A stretch of DNA of 64,000 nt, from positions 14,008,501-14,072,500 of the forward strand of contig NC_135384.1 of the NCBI RefSeq assembly GCF_049243985.1. Direction: 5' to 3'. Positions 10,641 to 20,860 of the stretch are shown in pieces. Numbering within the stretch: position 1 is the stretch's first letter; each line of letters opens with the position of its first letter. The notes under the pieces are model-generated. The model saw nothing but the letters and a program-made list of their open reading frames with translations. It made no database searches and was not told the origin of the DNA. This DNA is from Paroedura picta (lineage: Eukaryota > Chordata > Lepidosauria > Squamata > Gekkonidae). A program made the translations under genes and the position numbers.

Positions 10641-11605
10641 CTTGTTTTAGCCTCGCTTTAGATTTCATTTGCATGCTGTGAGTTGGCTCTAGCCTTTCTG
10701 TGTTTGGGCTCTCCCCCACCCCCCAATTTCCCAGACTGAAAAATTTGATATAGTTTCTCGCAGTTAGTCCACCAGAGGCAGTCCCCACCATCATGCTATG
10801 CTCCCTTCCCCTTTTCAAAAAGAATGTGTATTTTGCAAAATGATACCTGCTTGTTTTACCTTTGTTTTTATTGCAGCCCTTAATCCCACCAGTCTGAGCC
10901 CTTGATCACAGAATAGAATCGAATTAAAATAAACATCGTAAATATGCTGGTAGAAGGGTCGTCAGCTTCAAGGTGGAGTCAGAAGACCACCCAGAGGTAC
11001 ATCTGGCTTCCTGAGTACAAAGAGGTTCCATAGGAAAACATTTCTGCAATGGAAGGTGATTTTTTAAAAAAATATCATGCCACAATGATATTCCTCCCCT
11101 GTCCAATGTTTCCTCTCTGCAGGCCCCACACCCAAATCTACAGTAATTTTTCCACCCTGAGTTGAAACCTGTTTTACAGGAACTCATTCTCTTAAAGCCA
11201 CAAAACATACTTTTAATTTTTTTAAATCAAATCTCTCCACAATCAAAGAATTTATTCAAGCTTCATTCAGACCCCCCAGAAGAGCAAAGCAGGTAAAGTG
11301 CATAAGACGACTATTATATTTCTCAAAGAGAGAAGATTCCTCGCACAATTCTTCAGCAATCATAGCTCAAAGAAGAGCACCTGGAGGGGGGTTTTCTGTG
11401 CTGCGAGTACCACCTTTGACTTCAATGCTGCCGAGCTGCCATTTCTTTTTTCACACTGAGGAGAAGGCCTAAGTGTGGAGATTGGAAATGCAGCCATTGT
11501 CATTCAATTCAGTTGCAGCTCTTAAAATTACTCCTATAAGAATCATAATTCTTACTGTTTGCTTGTGTTTCCCTTTTCAAAGGTTATACAATTGGGAATG
11601 AAAAA
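10641..11605. other. Intergenic and 5' region of the OR14-like gene
   Basis: No gene seen. A pyrimidine-rich acceptor, TGTTTCCCTTTTCAAAG, ends at about 11,582, some 24 bases before the OR start, consistent with a 5' UTR intron. A short out-of-frame ATG at 11,598 precedes the receptor ATG and could lower translation. Confidence 0.45.
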
Positions 11606-12541
11606 ATGTTCAACAGCACTGCTGTGTCTCATTTTCTGCTCCTGGAATTCTCAGAGGTTCGGGAACTGCAGTTTCTCCACATCAGTGTATTCCTGATGTT
11701 GTACTTGGCAACTGCTACAGGGAATCTCCTTATTATCTCTTCAATCGCCTTAGACCATCACTTGCACACCCCCATGTACTTCTTTCTGATGAACTTGGCT
11801 GCGCAGGACCTTGGCCAAGTGTCAGTCATCCTCCCCAAATCCATGATCAATTCCCTCCTGAATACCAGGCACATTCCATATTCAGGGTGTGTTGCTCAAG
11901 TCTTCTGGTTTTTGTTCTTTGTAACATCTGATTGGTGCATCCTAACAGTAATGGCGTATGACCGGTATGTGGCCATTTGCAATCCCTTACGTTATGAGAT
12001 GGTCATTAATAGGCAGGCTTGCGCTGAAATAATTGCTGGTGTGTGGATTGCTGGTTTTCTGTATGCAGGGATACATACCATTGGGACTTTTGCAACCTAT
12101 TTCTGCTCTAACGTTGTCAATCAATTTTTTTGTGAACTCCCACAAGTCATACAACTGTCCTGTTCTCACTTAAATCCAATTGAATTAAGTAATATTGTGG
12201 TTGGAACTCTCCTTGCGCTGGGATGTTTTGTTTATATCATTGTAACTTATGTGCACATTTTCACCACGGTGCTAAGATTGCCTTCTGCAAAAGGTAGGCA
12301 GAAGGCTTTCTCCACTTGCATCCCCCACCTCATTGTCTGTTCCACATTTATATTTACTGGATGTGTTGCTCACCTGAAACCTACCTCTAAGAGTTTTTCT
12401 TGGTTAGATATGATATTTACCATCCTCTATTCCCTGGTTCCACCTATGTTGAATCCAGTGATTTACAGCATGAGAAACAAGGAGATAAAAACAGCCATGT
12501 CAAAACTTTTAAGGTTGAGGTACATTGCTAGAAACACATGA
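11606..12541 (+). CDS. Olfactory receptor, OR14-like
   Basis: Odorant GPCR of 311 residues, uninterrupted. It starts MFNSTAVSHFLLLEFSEVREL, with a glycosylation site NST at residue 3. It has LHTPMYFFLMNLA (TM2 start), canonical MAYDRYVAIC with D119-R120-Y121, FFCELPQVIQLSC in the second extracellular loop, KAFSTCIPHL at TM6 and NPVIYSMRNKEIKTA at TM7/C-tail. The 'FSEVRELQ' start, 'CELPQ' loop and 'IPHL' TM6 are typical of OR14 receptors, a family strongly expanded in reptiles and birds. Length and motifs are complete, so it is probably functional. Its nearest relative in the window is the minus-strand gene at 16.5 kb. An acceptor-like site near 11,582 supports the chosen start. Confidence 0.93.
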   Translation: MFNSTAVSHFLLLEFSEVRELQFLHISVFLMLYLATATGNLLIISSIALDHHLHTPMYFFLMNLAAQDLGQVSVILPKSMINSLLNTRHIPYSGCVAQVFWFLFFVTSDWCILTVMAYDRYVAICNPLRYEMVINRQACAEIIAGVWIAGFLYAGIHTIGTFATYFCSNVVNQFFCELPQVIQLSCSHLNPIELSNIVVGTLLALGCFVYIIVTYVHIFTTVLRLPSAKGRQKAFSTCIPHLIVCSTFIFTGCVAHLKPTSKSFSWLDMIFTILYSLVPPMLNPVIYSMRNKEIKTAMSKLLRLRYIARNT

Positions 12542-13200
12542 TCATTAAATTGCATAGCTAGTGAGTACCCAATGTAGAGGGCTAATTTTATTGTTTAAAG
12601 TTTAGGCTCCATAGTGGGGTGGATTCTTCCACTCCACTGAGGAAGTTAATTTAATTACTGAACATTCGTTCAATAACGGACCTGAGAGCATCTGTTGCAT
12701 TGCAAAGGAACTTCAAGAACAGGCTAGAAAGGGAGATTGCAGAAATGCAAGTTATTACAAAAGTCAGTACTATGACATATCCAGGACTCAACAGGGATAA
12801 AGGTTTTTTATCTCACTATTCCCGCTAACCTTGTTCAACTTGTGTGTCCATATTTCTCGCTATTTATTTCATTTGTGATGTGACTGTAAGATATGGCAAT
12901 GTAATGGAATTTTGAATTTGACTCCCTGGCCTTGGGATAGTTACCAGCAATTCCTTGGGAGGAATGTTTCACAGTTGTATGGAGATGGATGGAGCAAGCA
13001 GCATATGGGGAGGTGAAATCCTTTGATCACTGATAAAAGGCAGTTTGTTTTCTCCCTGTGTTTTTGTAAAGTACACTGAATTCTAGGGGATTGATTGGCT
13101 GTTTTGACAAAGGATTATCATTGGCTGTATTTGGTTGTGACACAGTCTACTGATGTAACAGAATTGATTTTTGCTATATATTCCCTGTCATGTAAGAAGA
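12542..13200. other. 3' flank of OR14-like gene, no gene seen
   Basis: No coding sequence or clear repeat recognised in this stretch. Confidence 0.4.
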
Positions 13201-13204
13201 TCAT

Positions 13205-13290
13205 AGTCTGACGAAGAGTGCTTGCACTCGAAAACTCACGCCCTGAATAAATCTTTGTTGGTCTTAAAGGTGCTACTGGACTCTGAATTT
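13205..13290 (+). repeat. Retroposon 3' tail of the 'ttggtcttaaaggtgc' type
   Basis: A conserved block with 'tgcttgcactcgaaaactca', 'gaataaatctttgttgg' and 'tcttaaaggtgctactggac'. Related copies lie at 23,388-23,475, 23,810-23,870 and 24,555-24,590. This is the widespread amniote SINE/L2-type 3' tail. The 5' portion is not recognisable here. Confidence 0.6.
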
Positions 13291-13414
13291 ATTGAAATAT
13301 TTATACTCCAACTTTTCTTTGAGTCCAAGTTAGAAGCCTTCTTCTGATATAAGTGCATCTTCCATTGCAAGAAGAGTCACTTAAGTTGGAGGAATAATCC
13401 TTAGAATATTAAAA

Positions 13415-13652
13415 TTCATATTTATACCCCATTTTTATCTATCTTAAAGAGTTTCAAATTGGCTTAAAATCATAACCCCTACCTCTCCTCAGGGAGATCC
13501 TTGTAGGGTAGGTGGGGCTGAGGGAGTTATAAGAGAACTGTGACTTACCCAAGATCACCCAGTAGGCATCATGTGGAGGAGAGGGAATCAAACCCCATTC
13601 TTCATATTAGAGTTCACTACTCTACTACCATGAGATCACCATACTATACTGG
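13415..13652 (-). mobile_element. Old, diverged tRNA-derived SINE
   Basis: On the minus strand it keeps the order tRNA-like head, 'gattccc' box region, 'gggtgatcttgggtaagtcac' region, 'cccacctaccctacaagg' region and a 'gtataaatatg' tail. Divergence is clearly higher than in the copies at 8.6 or 10.3 kb, and it looks like an older subfamily. Confidence 0.65.
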
Positions 13653-13689
13653 TTCTCCTCTTTAGTCTAGAGGAAGGCTAAAAAGTCAC

Positions 13690-13834
13690 AAACAAGGAAA
13701 TTCTGGCATAAAGCCTGGTATATCACTGGAATATGTGAAACTCAAATACTTTGGCCACCTCATGAGAAGGAAGGACTCCCTAGAGTAGAGCCTAATGCTG
13801 GGAGTGATTGAGGGCAAAAGAAGAAGGGGACAGC
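13690..13834 (+). mobile_element. RTE/Bov-B-type LINE fragment (C-terminal region)
   Basis: Plus-strand translation contains the sequence ...[17 protein letters not shown]...SLMLGVIEGKRRRGQQA, with one stop in place of a codon. This is the RTE/Bov-B C-terminal motif also seen at 53.7-53.85 kb on the other strand. It is cut off abruptly by the CR1 fragment that follows. Confidence 0.65.
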
Positions 13835-13835
13835 A

Positions 13836-14350
13836 AGCCCCTCACCATCTTTGTTGTCCTCCTCTAGACACGTTCTAGTTTGTCAACATCCCTCTTCAAC
13901 TCGGGTGACCAAAACCGAACACAGTACTCCAAGTGAGGCCGAACCAGAGCAAAGGGGGTACCATCACCTCCCATGATCTGGACACAATACTCCATTTGAT
14001 ACAGCCCAAAATCTTATTTGCCTTTTTAGCCACTGAGTCACTGACTCATGTTCAATGTATGGTCTACTAAGACTCCTAGATCCTTTTCGCACATGCTACT
14101 GCCAAGACAAGTCTCCCCCATCTTGGTGTATTTGGTTTTTCCTACCTAAATACAGAACTTTAAATTTGTCCCTATTGAACTTCATTTTATTCAGTTTAGC
14201 CCACTTCTTGAGCCTATCAAGATCAACCTGTATTCTGTTGCTGTCTTCAGTTGTGTTTGCTACCCCTCCCAGTTTAGTATCATCTGCAAATGTAATAAGT
14301 ATCCCCTCTAAAACCCTCATCCAAATCATTTATAAATATGTTGAACAACA
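13836..14350 (-). mobile_element. CR1 LINE fragment, minus strand
   Basis: On the minus strand it encodes pieces such as WMRVLEGILITFADDTKLGGVANTTEDSNRIQVDLDRLKKWAKLNKMKFNRDKFKVLYLGRKNQIHQDG, the CR1 reverse-transcriptase YADD/FADD region. It is followed by non-coding sequence that matches the 3' part of the CR1 copy at 26.0-26.6 kb. Confidence 0.85.
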
Positions 14351-14969
14351 CATTGACACTGCAGAGGGTGTTCAATGAAGAGTGATGGCGGGTGGCTCCG
14401 TGATGGGTGGAGAAGGAGGGGCCATGGGCCTATTTAAGGCACCACGTGCTCACCATGCCATTTGCCGCCTGAACAGCAACCCTCCCTCCCATCCCTTATT
14501 CTAGCTTGTTGGTTATTATTTCAAGTTTTTGTGGCTAAAGTACAGCTGCAGTCTTGGCACCATAAGAAGTCTGTTGGCAGGGAGTCCAGTTTGCATACTG
14601 GACTCCTTGGGTGGGGGTCTCCTTAAAGAGACTGGCTGAAGAATGGGTGTGGCTTACTCAGCTGGGTGACCAGGGGCTTGCAGCCAACGACTGGGGTATC
14701 CAATTAAGAGGTGGATGCCTGTTGTCCCCTGCATGCTTGCCTCCCTGGGTGCCTTGAGACCAAAGGGACCAACCTCCTGGCTGGGAAGAAGCAGATTCCA
14801 AGGTGTTAAAGGACACAATTAATAAAGCAGCTGGACGGCTGTGGGGGTCAGACACACTTACATGGTGCTGTGCCAACCCTCAAGTGGGTGGGTTGTAATA
14901 AAAGCTGTGGCCATTTATTTGCCAAACCGGAGTCATGTCTTCATTGGTTAAATTGCCAGCCTGCTAGTC
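14351..14969 (+). repeat. Unclassified 0.6 kb LTR-like repeat, family E (old copy)
   Basis: Collinear over its length with the minus-strand repeat at 57,806-58,396. Shared anchors are 'cattgacnctgc', 'ctgttggcagggag', 'ggtctccttaaagag', 'aataaangctgnggcca' and the terminal 'cctgctagtc'. It holds a TATTTAAGGC box near 14,430 and AATAAA-type signals near 14,821 and 14,897, as an LTR would. CpG sites present in the other copy mostly appear here as TG/CA, so this copy is older. No partner LTR or internal region was found. Confidence 0.6.
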
Positions 14970-15164
14970 AAAGTGGCATTCAAAGAGAATCAGGAAACAA
15001 GAACAATTTGGTGACTTTTCTGTACAATAAAGCACCTCAAACGCCATGTTTCCCATCACAGAGGATTTATATATGCATCCCTCTTGTTTTTGTTTTAATT
15101 AATGCAATGAAAAATAACAGGAAAATGCAAAATAAATAAATAAATAAAAATCACAAGACATAAT

Positions 15165-15810
15165 ATAAAAGTTGCAGCAGTTAAAAAGGCAAATGCCATT
15201 TTGGGCTGTATCAACAGGGGCATCACATCAGAATCACAAGATGTCATAGTCCCGTTGTATATGGCACTGGTCAGACCACACCTGGAGTACTGTGTGCAGT
15301 TCTGGAGGCCTCACTTCAAGAAGGACGTAGATAAAATTGAAAGGGTACAGAGGAGAGCAACGAGGATGATCTGGGGCCAAGGGACCAAGCCCTGTGAAGA
15401 TAGGTTGAGGGACTTGGGAATGTTCAGCCTGGAGAAAAGGAGGTTGAGAGGGGACATGATAGCCCTCTTTAAGTATTTGAAAGGTTGTCACTTGGAGCAG
15501 GGCAGGATGCTGTTTCCATTGGCTGCAGAGGAAAGGATGTGCAGTAATGTGTTTAAACTACAAGTACAACGATATAGGCTAGATATCAGGAAAAAAAATT
15601 CACAGTCAGCGTAGTTCAGCAGTGGAATAGGCTGCCTAAGGAGGTGGTGAGCTCCCCCTCACTAGCAGTCTTCAAGCAAAGGTTGGATACACACTTTTCT
15701 TGGATGCTTTAAGATGCTTTAGGCTGGTCCTGCATTGAGCAGGGGGTTACACTAGATGGCCTGTATGGCCCCTTCCAACTCAATAATTCTGTGATTCTAT
15801 GATTCTATGA
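15165..15810 (+). mobile_element. 5'-truncated CR1 LINE
   Basis: It encodes the C-terminal part of CR1 ORF2 ([42 protein letters not shown], then MFSLEKRRLRGDMIALFKYLKG). This is followed by a 3' UTR ending in the CR1-typical repeat 'gattctatgattctatga'. It is highly similar to the copy at 51.7-52.5 kb. Confidence 0.93.
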
Positions 15811-16540
15811 CTCTACTTGTACTCAAACTAAGTTCCATCTTTTCATGCTAGAAATGAATACATTTTAACTCCCTATGCTTGTTTCCAATGAAATCACATA
15901 AGAAATGGTGATTTACACAAAAAGTCACTCAGAGTATTTTGGGCAGGTCTTGCAAAGCAAGGCAATAAAAACATGCAATAGTAATATAGGAAACTAGTTA
16001 GCTCACTGCATTAGAATGGGAGCAGTGGCAAGCATAGGAGCTCTAGCTCAGCACTGGAACATCTGCTTGGCATCCTGAAAGTCCCAAGCTCAATCCCAGG
16101 CATCTCAAACTAAAAAGGATCAGGTGGTGGGTGTGTAAAAGATCTCGCTTGAAACATTGAAGAGCTGTTGGCCATCTAAGTAGATAAAATAGAACTTGAT
16201 TGACCAATGTTCTGAGTAAGAATAAAGCAGATTCCTCTGTTCGTTGACAAAATTATTGTGTTGGAGATAAGGTTCAAGATGCTTTCCTCTGAAACCAGAA
16301 GACCTCATGGCATAATTTGCAGGGGGTTCATATTGATGTATTACTCCACCTAATTGCAGATGCCTACATCAAAAGGATTTTGTTCCATGTGGGACCTCTA
16401 GCACCCCAGCATCACATCTGGGTATTGATAAAAGGGAACGGTGGGAAAGCTCAGCTTATTCCATCATCTTCTTCCTGTACTTCACAAAATTCAAAAATTA
16501 TTTCCAAAAACAAGAACCACAATAAAATAGAGAAGACAGT
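15811..16540. other. 3' flank of minus-strand OR, no gene seen
   Basis: Nothing recognised apart from short AT-rich runs. Confidence 0.4.
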
Positions 16541-17524
16541 TCAGCCCAATTTAACTAAAATAATCTTGCTGGAGCCGATTTGGGGGAAATACCCAAAGTC
16601 AGTGAGCTTTAACAATGCAGTCTTGATGTCTTTGTTTCTCATGCTATAGATGAATGGATTCAGCAATGGAGGTAATATAGCATAAAATACAGCACAAATT
16701 ACATTCATTTCAGCAGAACTATTACCAGGTGGCCTCACATAAGCAAACATTCCAGTGAAAAGAAATAGAGACACCACAGTGAGGTGGGGGATGCAAGTGG
16801 AGAGGGCTTTTTTCCGGCCCTGCACAGAAGGCATTCTGAGTACTGTTGCAAAAATCTTCATGTAAGTTATAGCAATGTAGACAAAACATCCTGCAAATAA
16901 ACAGCAGTTAAAAAGTAGAATTCCAATTTCTATGAGATTTAAGCCTGAGCATGGAAGTTTTACCATCTGTGGGACTTCGCAGAAGAATTGATTGATTACG
17001 TTGGAGCAGAAGGGGATGGCAAAAGTTCCTCCACTGTTTAATGTAGCAGTGAGTATACCTGCAGTCCATGCACTGGCTGCCATCTGGATGCAGGCTCCTT
17101 CATGCATAATTGTCTCATATTGTAATGGACTGCAGATAGCAACATACCGATCGTGGGCCATTATTGTTAGGATGGCAAAATCTGACCCTCCAAGGAAGAA
17201 GAAGAAAAACACTTGGGCCACACATCCTGAGAAAGAAATTGACCGGGTGTTCAGGAGGGTATTGGCCATAGCTTTAGGTACCATGATAGAAACTGAGCCA
17301 AGGTCCAGAACAGCCAAGTTCATTAGGAAGAAGTACATGGGGGTGTGCAGATGATGATCGAGCACTACAGCAAGGATGATGAGAAGATTGCCAGTCACTG
17401 CAGTCAAGTATACTACTAAGAATACAAAAAAGAGTAAGATTTGTAGTTCTCCGATTTCTGAAAATCCCAGGAGCAGAAATTCAGATGTGGAGGTAAGATT
17501 GGGCATTTTACTCACAATATCCAT
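16541..17524 (-). CDS. Olfactory receptor, OR14-like (minus strand)
   Basis: Odorant GPCR, 327 residues from the ATG at 17,524 or 321 from the next in-frame ATG at 17,506. The first has a strong context (gccATGG). The second aligns with the start of the OR14-like gene at 11.6 kb (MPNLTSTSEFLLLGFSE; glycosylation site NLT). An acceptor CTCATCTCTACAG lies about a dozen bases upstream, so both ATGs are in the same exon. Motifs: LHTPMYFFLMNLA, AHDRYVAIC (full DRY), FFCEVPQMVKLPC, KALSTCIPHLTVV and NPFIYSMRNKDIKTA. The open frame is complete with a slightly long C-tail (FGYFPQIGSSKIILVKLG). It is divergently arranged relative to the 11.6 kb paralogue. Confidence 0.92.
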   Translation of the reverse strand: MDIVSKMPNLTSTSEFLLLGFSEIGELQILLFFVFLVVYLTAVTGNLLIILAVVLDHHLHTPMYFFLMNLAVLDLGSVSIMVPKAMANTLLNTRSISFSGCVAQVFFFFFLGGSDFAILTIMAHDRYVAICSPLQYETIMHEGACIQMAASAWTAGILTATLNSGGTFAIPFCSNVINQFFCEVPQMVKLPCSGLNLIEIGILLFNCCLFAGCFVYIAITYMKIFATVLRMPSVQGRKKALSTCIPHLTVVSLFLFTGMFAYVRPPGNSSAEMNVICAVFYAILPPLLNPFIYSMRNKDIKTALLKLTDFGYFPQIGSSKIILVKLG

Positions 17525-17889
17525 GGCATATTACCTGTAGAGATGAGTAGAAGAAATATTTTAGAGAACAATCCTCAGTAGATCAATTTCACAACAAGAA
17601 GAACAGGTATCCTGAGTCTTCCAGAGTAGCAGGACTTTAATCATGTTTCCACCAGCCACCTTAGTCCTTGGTCCTTTAAAACATTTTAAATTCATTCTTA
17701 TTCTGCACACCCAGACAACCTCTCAACTGCCTCTCTGATAGCATTATCCAAATGTCCAGCTTTCCATTCGGGGAAGTGTGGCATACAAGTACAAAAATAA
17801 ATAAATAAAACCAACTGATTTTCTCATATCAAACATTACTGAATTGAATACCTTTGAGTCCTATTTACTTTACACCCCTTTTACCTTAG

Positions 17890-18170
17890 GTTTCCTGTCA
17901 CTTTTGCCTTCCAAGAATGATGCACAGGGCTCCAAAGAGGCTCATTGTTGAGACTCTTGTGATGTTGAAATTTCTTTTACTTCCCAGGCAATGGTTAGGA
18001 CATCTTTTGGAGGTCATGGCATTTGACTGCTACATGGTTATCTATGACTCTTATAAATTAATGGATATGCATTTTGCTAGCTGGCATCACCTAGATTGTC
18101 GGATTGCTCATGCCTTGATGCATACCATGGAAAATTGGCTTTTGGTTTTGTCCAACTTGATGACATAATC
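17890..18170 (+). pseudogene. OR12D-like pseudogene, 5'/middle piece
   Basis: Degraded match to the TM3-TM4 region of the OR12D-like genes. FLLLPRQWLGHLLEVMAFDCYMVIYDS corresponds to FFHFLGSSEALVLGVMAFDHCVAICNP, and AHALMHTMENWLLVLS to FFHALMHTVVTSQLWF. It lacks start, TM1-2, a DRY motif (reads DCY) and everything after extracellular loop 2. There are deletions between TM3 and TM4. The next part of the same receptor region appears 2.5 kb downstream at 20,669. Confidence 0.72.
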
Positions 18171-18227
18171 AAAAGCTTAAGCTACTCACCAGAACGGGTT
18201 AGCACAGCAAAGCATAATCAATATGTG

Positions 18228-18648
18228 TATATCTTTCAAGAAAACGTAAAGAAGTTTTGTCACCTTGTCTGCCAGCAGTATCTCAAATTTTGGCTCTTGG
18301 CTCATGGATTTGTTTGCTATCTGGAATCAAGGACACCTAAAGTATCTCGGAGTTCTTGTGGAACTGATGTTATCCATACAGCATGAGAAATTACTTAGTA
18401 CTTGGGACATAAATATATTTAAAGGTCATTTCATCTTAAATTAGTTTAACCACCAACATTTCTCCAGAGATCTAATTAATCACAAAAAACAAAATCCCAT
18501 AACTCTTTGGGGTTATGTATTTCTCAGGAGCCAAGCCACTTCACGTGAATTCTCCCTCTAGTGACAAAGTTGTTGTTGTTGTTGTTGTTGTTTTTTAAGG
18601 CAAACATTACACAGGTCAACTACAGTCACCTTTCCTAGTGTTGTAAAG
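18228..18648 (+). repeat. Local duplication, copy 1 (partner 19,321-20,378)
   Basis: It shares with 19,321-20,378 the blocks 'tcaagaaaac..taaagaag', 'ggctcttg..ccatggattt', 'gacataaatatatttaaag', 'ccagagatctaattaatcac' and 'tttctcaggagcca'. This copy lacks the solo LTR present in the other. It includes a (TTG)n run at 18,569-18,592. Confidence 0.75.
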
Positions 18649-19020
18649 CAATGGTCCCCAATCCCCGGTCTGGTGACCGGTACCAGTCCGTGAATCAGTT
18701 GGTACCGGGCCGCGGCTCCTCTGCGTCCTCCTCCCCGGGTGCTGCCTTGGTCACTGCCCTGCCACTCTGCTGCCAGCTCAGCTTCGGTGCTCTCCAGTGG
18801 CTGCCATGGCTGGGCTCCCCCTCAGAGTGGCACTGTGCAGATGCTGCTGGCAGTGCCCCCCAGCGGGGGGGGAGTCAGGGGCGCCAGCAGGAAAGCAAGT
18901 GGAGCAGGGGCTCAGGTGGCGGCAACGATGTCCCTCGGCAAAAGACTGCCCCCCCCCGGGCCTCAGTAAAATTGCCAAGCATTGACCTGTCCCCGGTGAT
19001 AAAAAGGTTGGGGACCACAG
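18649..19020. mobile_element. hAT-like non-autonomous DNA transposon
   Basis: The ends read CAATGGTCCCCAA and, inverted, CTGTGGTCCCCAA; the hAT-type consensus is CAGnGGTCCCCAA. The subterminal parts carry 'gaccggtaccagtccg' and 'cattgacctgtccccggtga'. The GC-rich interior has no transposase. No convincing 8-bp target-site duplication was found, so the family call rests on the ends alone. Confidence 0.65.
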
Positions 19021-19029
19021 AATCACAGA

Positions 19030-19310
19030 AACTTAATCACAGAAACTTGGTGGAATGATTCTCATGACTGGAATGTAATGGTGGATGGTTATGAACTGTT
19101 CAGAAAAAACAGAATAGATCGAAGAGGTGGAGGAGTGGCACTGTATGTGAGGAAAGGGCTTACCTGTCAGGAAATTCTAGTGAAGGAGAGCATATCTACA
19201 GTGGAAAGCATCTGAGTAAAAATAAGTGAGGGGAAAACAAACAGTGTGGTGGTTGGTGTCTGCTACCAACCGCCTGACCAACGAGAGGATAGATTATCAC
19301 ATCAAAACAT
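19030..19310 (+). mobile_element. CR1-type LINE endonuclease-domain fragment
   Basis: Plus-strand translation gives a run of the form HDWNVMVDGYELFRKNRIDRRGGGVALYVRKGLTCQEI...SVVVGVCYQPPDQ. This is the apurinic/apyrimidinic endonuclease domain of a CR1-clade ORF2 (GGGVALYVR, CYxPP). It is an isolated internal fragment wedged between the hAT-like element and the second duplication copy. Confidence 0.75.
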
Positions 19311-19320
19311 CGTAAATAGA

Positions 19321-20378
19321 CGTCTCTCAAGAAAACATTAAGAAGTTTTGCACCCTCATCTCATTGACAAGTTTTGGCTCTTGATCCATGGATTTCTTTG
19401 CTCTATCACTCATGAATAGAGGACACCCACATTGTCTCAGAGTTGCTGTGGTACTTATGTTATCTGTTTATCAGGAGAAATTACTTAATACTTCTGTCAG
19501 GATCAGATTCTCTGATCTCTGCCATGATTTATTGATAGCTGAAGTAACCCCATTTTCTCCTGGTAGTATGATGGTTATACAACCTTTTATATTTCTTTTA
19601 TGGCCTAGGCCTGTTTTTCACAATCCTGTGCTATTTCTGCTAGCTTTGTTTTATGGTTCTGATCTCTGCCTAGTTTGCAGGTTGACCAGAGAGACTCCAT
19701 CTTTGTATGCTGTGCTCTTGCTGCCTTTCCCATGTAACCAGAATGCTTATGGCTTTGTAGTATTCCTTTGATCCCCCCTTCCTTTGATCCCCCTCCGCTT
19801 TCACACTGCATGTTCTCCCTGCTGTGATACTTTGTTGCCAGTACCCCTGTAAACGTCTTATCTACTGCCTGGGGCGCCGGGCTAACCAAGGCTGCGCTAA
19901 CAGAGACACTTTGGCAGGAAGCCCAGGATGACACCTGAGTGGAGGATGTCACCCCCCCCTGGGAACGGGGCTGGTTTAGGTGGGAGAATTGTATTGATAA
20001 CTGCTTGCTTTCCCGATATCAAATAGTCTTGACTTCAGATGTTCGAGTGTTCAGATCTACTTCCAATTAAAGCTTTCTATTTATAGAAGCCTTGTTGTGA
20101 GTTTTGTCTGCCTCTGACAACTTCAGACATAAATATATTTAAAGAGCATTTTATTTTAAATCACTTTAACCACTAACATATCTCCAGAGATCTAATTAAT
20201 CACAAAAAAACAAAGAAAATCTTATATCTCCTGTGTTATGATTTCTCAGGAGCCAAACTACTTCACATGAATTTCCCCCTAATAGAGTAGGGTTTTTTTT
20301 AAGAGAGAGAGAGAAAGAGAGAGAAAGGCAGATATTATACAGATCAATGACATTCAACTTCCCTAGTTTGGTAAAGTA
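19321..20378 (+). repeat. Local duplication, copy 2, carrying a solo LTR
   Basis: Partner of 18,228-18,648. Similarity stops at the LTR start and resumes directly after its end ('agacataaatatatttaaag'). Copy 1 thus preserves the empty site. It ends with a GA-rich microsatellite near 20,301-20,325. Confidence 0.75.
19495..20119 (+). repeat. Solo LTR (retroviral/gypsy-type), 625 bp
   Basis: It begins TGTCAG and ends CTGACA, the short inverted termini of an LTR. It is flanked by the perfect 5-bp duplication ACTTC at 19,490-19,494 and 20,120-20,124. A polyadenylation-like signal (AATTAAAGC) lies about 50 bp from the end. A 5-bp duplication fits ERV or gypsy integration. It is a fossil left by LTR-LTR recombination, with no internal region. 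It is younger than the local duplication it sits in. Confidence 0.85.
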
Positions 20379-20668
20379 ATTAAATTATTTGACTCTGCTG
20401 AGCTGTATCTCTGTGAGGTTCATTTTATATATTCTGAAATATATTTAATAGAAAGAAGACTGTGATCCATGCAGGTATGGGTTGAGGGGTCAAATAATCT
20501 TTTTTCCCCCACTTTCCATAGGACATTTCTATGTGTTTAGTTAGTAGAACCAATCATGACCAGCTACATTTATCCTAAATTCAATCTTGCATTTTTGTCT
20601 TTATAGCTTTACTGTAGAGACAGAGGCATTATGAGCTCATTGAGTTGGATTCACTACTGGTGAAAAAT

Positions 20669-20860
20669 AACGTTGAGCACTTCTTTTCTTATGTCAAGTC
20701 CTTCCAAAAGTTGACCTGCAGTAGCCCTTAAATATAGCCTTCTTAACGTGATCACAAATCAGGGTATCTTTTTCCTTGCATGCATTTCCTACATCTATAC
20801 TGACTCTTTCCTTTTCCCTCCAAAATCCAGGTCTGCCAGAGCTGTTGCCTCCAATGTGCA
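20669..20860 (+). pseudogene. OR12D-like pseudogene, 3' piece
   Basis: It matches OR12D-like genes from extracellular loop 2 into TM5: 'gttgagcacttcttttctta' with 'tcaagtccttccaaaagttg' and 'acctgcagtag' aligns to VEHYFCEIKPLLKLACSS. The later 'tttcctacatctatactgac' aligns to the SYFYII region. The frame is lost and the rest of the gene is absent. It continues the piece at 17,890-18,170, so a single dead gene is probably split by about 2.5 kb of later DNA. Confidence 0.65.

Noticed and set aside
18651-19058. GC-rich open frames on both strands
   Set aside because: They lie in the interior of a hAT-like non-autonomous element. Composition explains the lack of stops.
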